DNA of 28,951 nt, taken from contig JAILCT010000105.1 in assembly GCA_024690425.1 (NCBI GenBank), forward strand, positions 1-28,951, given 5' to 3'. The notes beneath the pieces are model-generated. The model was given only the letters and a program-made list of their open reading frames with translations, was not told where the DNA came from and did no database searches. Source of the stretch: Lachnospiraceae bacterium (lineage in GTDB: Bacteria > Bacillota_A > Clostridia > Lachnospirales > Lachnospiraceae). Below, piece after piece: positions 22,508 to 28,951 of the stretch. The position numbers and the translations under genes were made by a program. The number at the start of each line of letters is the position of its first letter. The first letter of the stretch is position 1.

Positions 22508-24181
22508 TTAATCTCTTTTAAGGATATATTTATCCGTTACCTGATGATTGTTTTCATCAAGTGAGGCCTTGTATTCCTCGATAAGATGGTCGTACTTTCC
22601 AAGGTTCATATCAATTACGGCTTTAAGCCTGTCCTTATCCCAGACAGGAGCCCTTGTTATCAGCTTTATGACTTCGTAATATTCCCTTAGGCTCTCATTT
22701 TCTATCCTGTTCTCGCCGCTGATCACGGTCTCGTCATATCCAACCGGAGCCTCACGCCACATATGGCCTATCCGCCAGTTATCTTCCCTTACCGCCGGAA
22801 GCTTGGATAGGAAGGGATCTCCCAGGGCATACAGGTCGTTAAGATAAAGGTCGGAATTATAGTAAATCGATATACCCGGAACCATGATAAGCAGGCCGGA
22901 TCTGTATCCTGCATCCCTCAGTTCCCTTATGCCATCCTCATTCCAGGCATTTCTTATGACCATATTACCGGTTTTTAGGTATGAGACCGCATTATTGTAG
23001 AGGCTTGTATATTGAAAATATCCCCCTCTCTCATCTGCAATGGGTGATGTCCCGTAACCGAAGAGGTACTGATTGGTCACCGGCTTGAAAGAATATGAGC
23101 ATACGATCGCTGCAGATACAAGGACAATGTATATCTTTTCGAACCTCTTACGCAGCATGCCCGGCTCATTCTCATCCTCCATGTACTTAAGCGCGCAGAT
23201 AAGGGATATAAGAAAGAGTACGGTAAAATGCCGGCCCACCATGAAATCGCCGCCTATGTAGCATACATAACAGATATACAGAATAACTCCCAGCATGCAT
23301 ACCAAATAGCTGCTCTTTTTTATCCTTAGAACCAGAAAAACCGCTATGACCGGCACGATTATCAGTATCGGATCAAAGCTTAGGGAAGTTAGCAGATACT
23401 GAACCCCCCTCGTAAGGTATTCCCTCTCGGGGATATCCGTACCCAGCTTGACGTAAGCTGTATTCGGAAAGGGAAATCCGTAATATATTATTGAAAAAAT
23501 CTCCCAACCGATAAAGGGCAGCAGACCGGCAAAGCCGATCGGTACCGCTCTTAAAAACGTAACCTTATCCCTTCTTGCAAGAAATACATACAGGATCATG
23601 GGAATGAACATAAGTACGGCATCCATCCTGGTCATGGCTATAAGGGAGATAAGGATCGCAAGAAGAAACATCCTCCTTGCATTATAAAGCCTGTCCATAA
23701 AGAAATACTTAAGAAAGAGGGCTGTGAGGAAAAAGAGCATACAGTTCTCAAGTCCGCTTGTCGTATAACTGATAAAACACAGGCTTCCCACCATGGTAAA
23801 AAAAGCCATAAAAACATGCCTTCTTGTATGGCAGAAGTTATTTACCACAATAACATAAGCCATGGTCGAAAAGATGATACATATAAGCAGGGAGCATAAA
23901 AACATGTTCCGGAATATAAAGTATCCGCAGGCAATGACCAGTGTAAAGAGCGGGCAGGAAGATGCTGTTGCCCTTTCTCCGACGTTGTATACAAAGCCTC
24001 TGCCCAGTACCAGGTTCTTAGCCATAATGTATGCATGATATGCATCATCGCTCTGCCAGGCAAGAGCCGTTATTATGATCAAAAAAATCACTGCCGATAT
24101 GAATTTATACTTGTTTACCCTGTCGGACAGGTAATCTTCCATGTCCTTTTTGAGATTTCTTATTCCGGAATTAAGGCTCAT
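22508..24181 (-). CDS. GT-C type membrane glycosyltransferase
   Basis: This 557-residue protein has about ten membrane helices between residues 27 and 355 and a soluble C-terminal region of about 190 residues. The first loop carries AWQSDDAYHAYIM (Asp45-Asp46) then GRGFVYNVGERATASSCPLF. This pattern of acidic pair, G-F-x-YN-GER and Ser/Pro motif is typical of GT-C arabinosyl-/mannosyl-type transferases that use polyprenyl-phosphate sugars at the outer face of the membrane. Donor and acceptor are unknown. Its start overlaps the stop of the GT2 gene by four bases, and the GT2 enzyme could make the lipid-linked donor. The gap to the housekeeping yaaO-like gene downstream is only 18 bases. Confidence 0.82.
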   Translation of the reverse strand: MSLNSGIRNLKKDMEDYLSDRVNKYKFISAVIFLIIITALAWQSDDAYHAYIMAKNLVLGRGFVYNVGERATASSCPLFTLVIACGYFIFRNMFLCSLLICIIFSTMAYVIVVNNFCHTRRHVFMAFFTMVGSLCFISYTTSGLENCMLFFLTALFLKYFFMDRLYNARRMFLLAILISLIAMTRMDAVLMFIPMILYVFLARRDKVTFLRAVPIGFAGLLPFIGWEIFSIIYYGFPFPNTAYVKLGTDIPEREYLTRGVQYLLTSLSFDPILIIVPVIAVFLVLRIKKSSYLVCMLGVILYICYVCYIGGDFMVGRHFTVLFLISLICALKYMEDENEPGMLRKRFEKIYIVLVSAAIVCSYSFKPVTNQYLFGYGTSPIADERGGYFQYTSLYNNAVSYLKTGNMVIRNAWNEDGIRELRDAGYRSGLLIMVPGISIYYNSDLYLNDLYALGDPFLSKLPAVREDNWRIGHMWREAPVGYDETVISGENRIENESLREYYEVIKLITRAPVWDKDRLKAVIDMNLGKYDHLIEEYKASLDENNHQVTDKYILKRD

Positions 24182-24906
24182 TCTTTACTCTGTTTCTTAA
24201 CAAATATATTTTTCTCGTTCTTCTTGAGCTTGAAAAGAAGCTTCAATGCTTCCGTTACGGATTTAAACTTTATGCTTGATTTAGACCCGATATAATTGAT
24301 AGGTACCTCTATCGTATTAAGATTCCTGCAGTAATACCGCATTTCGGTCTGGTACATATGACCCCTTGACATAAAGGCATCTAGGTCCATGCTCTCAAGT
24401 ACTTTTCTTTTAAAGGCCTCGAAGCCGCTGGTCATGTCCTTAAGCCTTGTACCGAGTACCAGATTGGCAAGTATGGTTCCTCCGGAGCTTAGTATCCTTC
24501 TGTAAAGGGGCTGATTGGTGATATCCCCGCCCGGCATGAATCTTGATCCCCAGACACAGTCGTAGCCTTCGTCAAGCTTCTCGATAAACTGAGGTATCTC
24601 CCTGGGAAGGTGTGATCCTCCCCCATCCATTTCTATTATCTGTTCAGCCCCATCTTTAAGGGCCATTTTAAACCCATATAAATAGCAGGTAATGACTCCC
24701 TTTGATTCTGCGTGAAATATGAGCTTTATTCTGTCATATTTCTTCTCCATATCCCTGATGATCTCCTCTGTACGGTCCTTGGAATAGGAATCGATGACCG
24801 GATAAACATAAAGATTATCATAAGGAAGGTCCATTATCTGCTTAAGTACGCCCTCCATAGTTGTCTCTTCATTTGCCACGGGCATTACTATTATTGTTTT
24901 TTTCAT
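24178..24906 (-). CDS. Family 2 glycosyltransferase (polyprenyl-phosphate sugar synthase-like)
   Basis: This protein of about 242 residues resembles DPM1-type enzymes that transfer a sugar from a nucleotide donor to polyprenyl phosphate. The start is placed at the ATG at 24906 (MKKTIIVMPVANEETTMEGV), where the fold begins; a GAGG lies 11 bases upstream, somewhat far. An ATG 14 codons earlier (24948) is possible but adds no domain. Features: VMPVANEE, the IDSYSKDRTEEII region, FHAESKGVITCYLYGFK, the metal-site region IEMDGGGSHLPREIP, and WGSRFMPGGDITNQPLYRRI. The usual D-x-D is here D-G-G, so metal binding may differ. No C-terminal membrane helices are seen. Translationally coupled to the GT-C gene. 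Confidence 0.85.
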   Translation of the reverse strand: MKKTIIVMPVANEETTMEGVLKQIMDLPYDNLYVYPVIDSYSKDRTEEIIRDMEKKYDRIKLIFHAESKGVITCYLYGFKMALKDGAEQIIEMDGGGSHLPREIPQFIEKLDEGYDCVWGSRFMPGGDITNQPLYRRILSSGGTILANLVLGTRLKDMTSGFEAFKRKVLESMDLDAFMSRGHMYQTEMRYYCRNLNTIEVPINYIGSKSSIKFKSVTEALKLLFKLKKNEKNIFVKKQSKE

Positions 24907-24964
24907 TAATCTATATACCTCACCTGATACACACCTGTGTATCATCATAATAACCGTCTTGCGG

Positions 24965-26161
24965 TTACTTACTCAGCTCATCCGCAAGATCAAGTGCTCT
25001 TGCAACGACAACATCCGAGTTATAATGCTGCCATTCACCCCATCTTCCGAGACCGTAGATACCTTTTCCTTTCATGTAGTAAAGAAGATCCTGCATTATC
25101 TCATTCTTGCCGATCGTGTTAAGCGGATAAGCATATTCATTTATGTAAAAATCACTCTCATTCTTACCCTGTTTATCAAACCTTGTAAGGTTTGTCTCTG
25201 TCCAGTAACCTTTTGAATCCGGACAGAAATTATGTCTTACGAGTATCCTGTGGTATGAAAGTGAAGGATCCGGATAGTATATCCAGTGAGCCCCGGTATC
25301 AAGATTCTCATCCACGTACTCGATCACTACCGATGAATGCTTAAGCTTTCCTATATCCTTAAGGTATTTATCTTCCATACCTCTTATTTTTCCGATTCCC
25401 GTTAACGGAACGGTATTTATGATGATATCGGCACTATATTTATCATTGACCTTCTTTTTATCAAGATCCAGCTCTTTGACTGGCTCATTGTATATGATCC
25501 TGTCTCCCAGGGCCTCTGCAAGCCTTAACCATAATTCTCCGTACCCGAATTCCTTGGGATAATAAAACTGTGCATGTCCCGGCTGGGTTCCGTAAGCCTT
25601 CTTCTCAAGACAGCTTATAAGAGTTTCTTCAAAAGAAACATTGGGAAGCTTATCAAGCCAATAAGTACCGAGCTCATCAAGCTCTTCACCGAACATCTTC
25701 TGATTATACGGGATCATATAATCCTTAGCTATCTTATCGCCCAGCTTCCAGAAGATCCAGTCAACGAACTTATCCGGCATTGGTTTGTTAAGGTTACAGC
25801 CGGCAACCGCTATCGCTTTAAGGTATTCCACCTGATCTTCAAGCTTCATCTGCCAGATATTGGCTTCGATAGGACTGTTTATAGTATTCCCGTTGACAAC
25901 TATCCTTGAATCCCTCTCATACTTATCCCATGATCCCTCATCCATAAAGGGAAACAGAAAATCAAGTACCTTAGGGTTTCTTACATCAAGAAAGTGTCCG
26001 CCTCCTATATCAAGGGGAGCTCCGCCCACAATCCTACTCCTGCACAGACCTCCTGCTTCTCCTTCTTTCTCAAGAACCAGAAAATCATCTATATCATTCT
26101 GAAGCAGTCTGTTTGCAAAGGCAAGGCCTGAAGGCCCTGCACCCAGGATCAAATACTTCAT
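24965..26161 (-). CDS. FAD-dependent oxidoreductase of the amine oxidase / UDP-galactopyranose mutase-like group
   Basis: This 398-residue protein opens with a dinucleotide-binding motif (MKYLILGAGPSGLAFANRLL), an acidic strand end VLEKEGEAGGLCRS and an IGGGHFLDV motif in the position that contacts flavin. Later features include KMFGEELDELGTYWLDKLPN and a C-terminal GIYGLGRWGEWQHYNSDVVV that likely closes the FAD site. It resembles the COG1232 protoporphyrinogen oxidase-like group, which includes sugar-modifying flavoenzymes; the exact substrate is unknown. Its position next to two glycosyltransferases suggests a role in making a sugar nucleotide or lipid-linked sugar, for which a mutase-type reaction is one possibility. 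Confidence 0.8.
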   Translation of the reverse strand: MKYLILGAGPSGLAFANRLLQNDIDDFLVLEKEGEAGGLCRSRIVGGAPLDIGGGHFLDVRNPKVLDFLFPFMDEGSWDKYERDSRIVVNGNTINSPIEANIWQMKLEDQVEYLKAIAVAGCNLNKPMPDKFVDWIFWKLGDKIAKDYMIPYNQKMFGEELDELGTYWLDKLPNVSFEETLISCLEKKAYGTQPGHAQFYYPKEFGYGELWLRLAEALGDRIIYNEPVKELDLDKKKVNDKYSADIIINTVPLTGIGKIRGMEDKYLKDIGKLKHSSVVIEYVDENLDTGAHWIYYPDPSLSYHRILVRHNFCPDSKGYWTETNLTRFDKQGKNESDFYINEYAYPLNTIGKNEIMQDLLYYMKGKGIYGLGRWGEWQHYNSDVVVARALDLADELSK

Positions 26162-26208
26162 GAAGGCTCCTTATTTATGCACATAGTCTTTAATATTATA
26201 CCTTTAAA

Positions 26209-27162
26209 TCAACTTAAAAGCAACTTACGTGCCTTTTTCAGGGTCTGACCGGGATATTTTTCAGAAAAGTATCCGCTCCCTGACAGATAGTCCGTATAGT
26301 ACCTCAGTCCCAATAAAAAACAGTTCTTTTCTATGTTTTTTCTTATAAGATCCTTTTGCGAAAGTGTGAATACGGTACCTGATGTTTCTTCATATCCCCT
26401 GATCAAATCCATAAATTCCGTGTTTTCAATATTTCCTTCATCATTAAGACAGCATGAGCGGACACAGTCGGCAATATCATCAAAGACAGACCCTGTCATT
26501 ATAGTATCTAGATCTATAAAACCGGTCACTTTTCCATTTCTTATGATCATATTTCCAATCTTGGCATCCCCGTGTATTATGCTTCCTCCAGGAACTGTCA
26601 TTTCAAGATATTTATCAATATCATCCTTTATCCGTGTATCTATCTCCCCGATCCTCTCCGTTTCATTATCATTTTGATCAAGGTATTCCCTGTAATGATG
26701 GGAAAGATCATGAAGATGGGCAGTTGTCTTTATATTCTTTATATCTTTACAGGTTCTAAGGATGGAATGGAGCTTACCGAGGCCTCTTCCAATTTCATAT
26801 CTGTCAGCTTTTTCATCATTTATTTCGTCTGATGGAATATACCTGTACATCCTGTATAGGTTTCCAAAAACATCACGATGAAAGAAACTGCCTTCCTTAT
26901 CTGTAAGCCAGTTCGGATATTCAAAAGGATCTGAACTTCCTTCATTAAAGTTACAACAGGCATCACGATAGCTTAAATAATTAAACGTAAGTATATCCTG
27001 AAAGTCTCTGTACAGATGTTCATTGATTTCCTGTAGGATATATGTATCATCACCCCTTACAAGGAAGCTTTTGTTTATATGTCCTGTTGATATCCATCTT
27101 ATCTCATTGACTTTTTCGCTTATAAATGCACTTATGAGTTGAATGTCTAATATTTCATTCAT
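26209..27162 (-). CDS. Phosphotransferase of the aminoglycoside/choline/N-acetylhexosamine kinase family
   Basis: This 317-residue protein has the protein-kinase-like small-molecule kinase fold: a glycine/asparagine-rich start RWISTGHINKSFLVRGDDTY then ILQEIN, the catalytic HGDAKIGNMII (HGDxxxxN) and the Mg-binding FIDLDT. The INKSF...YILQEIN pattern is closest to NahK-type sugar-1-kinases, which make sugar-1-phosphates for nucleotide-sugar synthesis, rather than drug resistance enzymes. It is first in the run toward the oxidoreductase and glycosyltransferases (47-base gap), which fits a precursor-supply role. Its ribosome binding site is weak, and only about 20 bases separate it from the tRNA terminator. 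Substrate is inferred, not shown. Confidence 0.8.
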   Translation of the reverse strand: MNEILDIQLISAFISEKVNEIRWISTGHINKSFLVRGDDTYILQEINEHLYRDFQDILTFNYLSYRDACCNFNEGSSDPFEYPNWLTDKEGSFFHRDVFGNLYRMYRYIPSDEINDEKADRYEIGRGLGKLHSILRTCKDIKNIKTTAHLHDLSHHYREYLDQNDNETERIGEIDTRIKDDIDKYLEMTVPGGSIIHGDAKIGNMIIRNGKVTGFIDLDTIMTGSVFDDIADCVRSCCLNDEGNIENTEFMDLIRGYEETSGTVFTLSQKDLIRKNIEKNCFLLGLRYYTDYLSGSGYFSEKYPGQTLKKARKLLLS

Positions 27163-27183
27163 ATTTTTCTATTTTCCGGAAAA

Positions 27184-27210
27184 CAAAAAACAATCCGAAA
27201 CCGGATTGTT
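27184..27210 (-). terminator. Rho-independent terminator of the tRNA-Tyr/tRNA-fMet unit
   Basis: On the minus strand AACAATCCG-GTTT-CGGATTGTT forms a 9-bp stem (27189-27210), followed directly by TTTTTTG. It begins 4 bases after the 3' end of the initiator tRNA. Confidence 0.9.
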
Positions 27211-27214
27211 TGAG

Positions 27215-27288
27215 TAGCGGGGGATGGATTTGAACCATCGACCTTCGGGTTATGAGCCCGACGAGCTTCCAGACTGCTCCACCCCGCG
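27215..27288 (-). tRNA. Initiator tRNA-fMet (CAT)
   Basis: The 74-base gene folds as a tRNA with anticodon loop CTCATAA (CAU). Its anticodon stem has the three consecutive G-C pairs (TCGGG/CCCGA) that mark initiators, and position 1 is C. Acceptor strands are CGCGGGG and CCCCGCT, so position 1-72 is a C-U mismatch where most bacteria have C-A; either blocks use in elongation. CCA is not encoded (ACTC follows). It lies 11 bases downstream of tRNA-Tyr and is followed by a terminator. Confidence 0.95.
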
Positions 27289-27299
27289 ATAATATGTAA

Positions 27300-27381
27300 T
27301 GGGCGGAGGTGGATTCGAACCACCGAAGGCGTTGCCAGCAGATTTACAGTCTGTCCCCTTTGGCCACTCGGGAAACCATCC
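27300..27381 (-). tRNA. tRNA-Tyr (GTA), with mismatched acceptor stem
   Basis: The 82-base gene has anticodon loop CTGTAAA (GUA), a long variable arm and a TTCGAAT T-loop, as expected for bacterial tRNA-Tyr. CCA is not encoded. The acceptor strands are GGATGGT (5') and TCCGCCC (3'). Positions 3-70 (A-C) and 7-66 (U-U) do not pair, 4-69 is only U-G, and A27-C43 at the top of the anticodon stem also fails. Each strand looks like half of a different, normally paired tRNA-Tyr. This marks either an assembly junction or a recombinant gene; see findings. Confidence 0.9.
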
Positions 27382-27409
27382 ATATGCCAGTCATTCCTGA
27401 CAAGCAAAT

Positions 27410-27438
27410 ATTATAAATGATCCGCGAAAAAAATGCAA
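27410..27438 (-). promoter_or_regulatory. Predicted promoter of the tRNA unit
   Basis: On the minus strand TTGCAT (27433-27438) and a perfect TATAAT (27410-27415) are 17 bases apart, with the predicted start about 22 bases before the tRNA-Tyr 5' end. It stands in the 100-base gap after rpe, where only a weak, imperfect hairpin might end rpe transcription. Confidence 0.65.
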
Positions 27439-27481
27439 GAACTATTCCTCTCCGCTTATCCTGCGGGAGATTTCTCTTTAT

Positions 27482-28147
27482 TTACCTGTGTTTTCCCGCG
27501 ATTTCATCCAGTGTCCTGAAATTACCGGCCACATCGCCCTTGAAAACTGCAGAGCCGGCCACCAGGATATTTGCCCCGGCTGAAAGCACCTCCTCCGCAT
27601 TTTCCGGCTTGACGCCGCCGTCCACTTCAATCAACACCTCCGGATGTCCGGCCGCGTCCAGTTTCTCCCTTAAGGCGCGGATTTTCTGTGTGACAACCGG
27701 GATATAGCTCTGTCCGCCGAAACCGGGGTTGACGCTCATGAGGAGCACCATATCCACCTTGTCCATCACATAATCGATGACGGAAAGAGGTGTAGCCGGA
27801 TTCAGGGCTACCGCGCTTTTCAGGCCCAGATCCCGGATCTGCTGCAGAACCCGGTCCAGATGGATGCAGGCTTCCGCGTGTACGCAGATGAGATCCGCGC
27901 CGGCTTCCTTCATGGCTTCCACATAGCGGCCCGGATCGGTCACCATCATATGGACGTCAAAGAAAAGGCCGCATTTTTTGCGCATGCAGGTAATAACCGG
28001 CATGCCGAAAGAGATGCTGGGAGCGAAAAGGCCGTCGATCACGTCGATGTGCAGCCATTTGCAGCCTGCATCCTCCAAGGATTTCAGCTGTTCTCCCAGA
28101 ATCATAAAGTCCGCCGAAAGAATGGACGGTGCTATCTCATACTGCAT
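27482..28147 (-). CDS. rpe: Ribulose-phosphate 3-epimerase
   Basis: Rpe interconverts ribulose 5-phosphate and xylulose 5-phosphate in the pentose phosphate pathway. The 221-residue TIM-barrel protein begins IAPSILSADFMILGEQL and shows WLHIDVIDGLFAPSISFGMP (catalytic Asp), FFDVHMMVTDPGRYVEA, MSVNPGFGGQSYIP and the second catalytic Asp in IEVDGGVKPENAEE, then AGSAVF. An AAGGAG ribosome binding site precedes it. It follows rsgA by 53 bases, the usual order in this bacterial group, where thiamine pyrophosphokinase often comes next but is absent here. Base composition is visibly richer in GC than everything left of about 27380. Confidence 0.95.
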   Translation of the reverse strand: MQYEIAPSILSADFMILGEQLKSLEDAGCKWLHIDVIDGLFAPSISFGMPVITCMRKKCGLFFDVHMMVTDPGRYVEAMKEAGADLICVHAEACIHLDRVLQQIRDLGLKSAVALNPATPLSVIDYVMDKVDMVLLMSVNPGFGGQSYIPVVTQKIRALREKLDAAGHPEVLIEVDGGVKPENAEEVLSAGANILVAGSAVFKGDVAGNFRTLDEIAGKHR

Positions 28148-28200
28148 CTTGTATCTCCTTCCTTATTTCCTGCAATGTAATTGTCTTTTTACGAAAACGG

Positions 28201-28951
28201 TCAGTATCTGTTCTTCTCCGCTTCCTTTAATTCCCTGTAAAGCGCCGTGTAGGTGTCGTAGCGTTCCTGATGGATACGGCCTTCCTTAAGGGCTTCTTTC
28301 ACCGCACAGTCCGGTTCGTCCACATGGACGCAGCCGGAAAACCGGCATTTTCCTTCATAAGCCGCAAATTCCGGATAGCAGTTCCTCAAGTCTTCCTTTT
28401 CCATTTCTTCGGAAAGGAAGGAGGTAAAGCCCGGCGTGTCGCACAGATAAGTGCCTTCCTCCGGCATGAAAAGCTCGGAGTGCCGGGTAGTGTGACGGCC
28501 TTTTTTCAGTTTTCTGCTGATTTCCCCGGTCTGCATCATCTGCCGGCCGTAGAGGGCATTTACGGCGGAGGACTTGCCCACGCCGGAGGGGCCTGCCAGC
28601 ACGGTGGTTTTCCCCTTCACCAGGGTACGGATACGGGCGATATCGTCTTCCGACCTCGTACTGCAGGAGAAAGCCTCATATCCCGCGTCCGTATAGACGT
28701 CCACCAGATGCTGCGCCTCTTCCTTCGGCACCAGGTCGTTTTTATTGAAGCAGATAATAACCGGCAGGTTCTGCCTTTCCATCTGGATGAGGAACCGGTC
28801 CAGCACCTGCAGGTTCGGTTTGGGATTCTCCAGGGCAAAAATCAAAAGCGCCTGGTCCACATTTGCCACCGCAGGCCGGTACAGTTCGTTTTTCCTGGGG
28901 AGGATCTCCTCGATACTGGCGGTTTTATCCGCCTCATCGATGACCGCTATA
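28201..28951 (-). CDS. rsgA: Ribosome small subunit-dependent GTPase RsgA (partial, 5' end outside window)
   Basis: RsgA is a circularly permuted GTPase that acts in late 30S maturation. The frame is open to the right edge (249 codons visible; the N-terminal OB-fold is cut off). The visible part starts IAVIDEADKTASIEEILPRK, then RPAVANVDQALLIFA. G motifs appear in permuted order: CFNKNDLVP (G4), GPSGVGKSSAVNAL (G1), GRHTTRHSELF (G2) and DTPGFTSFL (G3). The zinc site NCYPEF...CRFSGCVHVDEPDC follows near the C-terminus. A GTG within the frame (near 28869) is not the true start, because homology continues upstream. Composition is GC-rich like rpe. Confidence 0.95.
   Translation of the reverse strand, partial: IAVIDEADKTASIEEILPRKNELYRPAVANVDQALLIFALENPKPNLQVLDRFLIQMERQNLPVIICFNKNDLVPKEEAQHLVDVYTDAGYEAFSCSTRSEDDIARIRTLVKGKTTVLAGPSGVGKSSAVNALYGRQMMQTGEISRKLKKGRHTTRHSELFMPEEGTYLCDTPGFTSFLSEEMEKEDLRNCYPEFAAYEGKCRFSGCVHVDEPDCAVKEALKEGRIHQERYDTYTALYRELKEAEKNRY

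Noticed and set aside
26209..27162. Aminoglycoside resistance gene
   Set aside because: The fold is shared, but the INKSF and YILQEIN start and the position in a glycan gene set fit a sugar kinase better; no resistance-specific features were seen.
1..27200. The palindromic hexamer CTTAAG appears far more often than expected by chance
   Set aside because: In the minus-strand genes it mostly reads in frame as CTT-AAG (Leu-Lys), so preferred codons explain it; it also occurs in the right-hand GC-rich part.
28201..28869. rsgA starting at the GTG at 28869
   Set aside because: The frame stays open to the window edge and the upstream residues (EEILPRKNELYRP) are conserved RsgA sequence, so the gene is truncated by the window.

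Overview
The window looks like chromosomal DNA from a low-to-moderate GC anaerobic Firmicute of the Lachnospiraceae type (Butyrivibrio/Roseburia-like). This rests on a transketolase split into two half-genes, an anaerobic NrdG-type activase, a large Bacillus-type SRP RNA next to tadA, RicT/YaaR/YaaO-type genes, tRNAs without encoded CCA, and AGGAGG ribosome binding sites. Nearly everything is on the minus strand. The exceptions are the SRP RNA and the nrdG-like gene. No IS element, prophage, CRISPR array or defence system was seen.

Layout. 1-1228: split transketolase operon (the C-terminal half runs off the left edge). 1455-3346: OmpR-type response regulator and histidine kinase. 3437-4042: small alarmone synthetase. 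4133-4438: SRP RNA with a consensus promoter. 4444-5882: NudC-like Nudix hydrolase and tadA. 6099-6824 (+): NrdG-like radical SAM activase. 6859-7941: CdaR-type regulator. 8035-9553: small membrane protein and an MsmX-type sugar ABC ATPase, each with a terminator. 9716-12645: YesL-like membrane protein and a diguanylate cyclase with a long Lys/Glu/Pro tail. 12748-14321: DUF1002 exported protein and a GNAT acetyltransferase.

14376-22489 is a housekeeping block in the same order as Bacillus subtilis yaaO-tmk-yaaR-holB-yaaT-yabB-yabC(rsmI)-metS. Here a guanylate-kinase-like gene sits in the tmk slot, and yaaQ and yabA are absent. 22508-27162 is a surface-glycan set: GT-C membrane glycosyltransferase, GT2 glycosyltransferase, FAD/NAD-binding oxidoreductase and a sugar/choline-kinase-like phosphotransferase. 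27215-27381 holds initiator tRNA-Met and tRNA-Tyr. 27482-28951 holds rpe and partial rsgA.

Three points deserve attention. (1) The tRNA-Tyr has mismatched 5' and 3' acceptor strands, and base composition jumps from about 37-43% GC to about 57-70% GC (single hand-counted lines) across it. The window may be a chimera, by assembly or by recombination, joined inside this conserved tRNA. (2) A T/A-AAATAAC repeat occurs three times upstream of the transketolase promoter and three times over the promoter of the adjacent two-component operon, and I saw it nowhere else. This suggests a response-regulator site shared by both. (3) The diguanylate cyclase carries an unusual C-terminal tail of about 230 residues. 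I did not find a convincing new multi-gene system beyond these.
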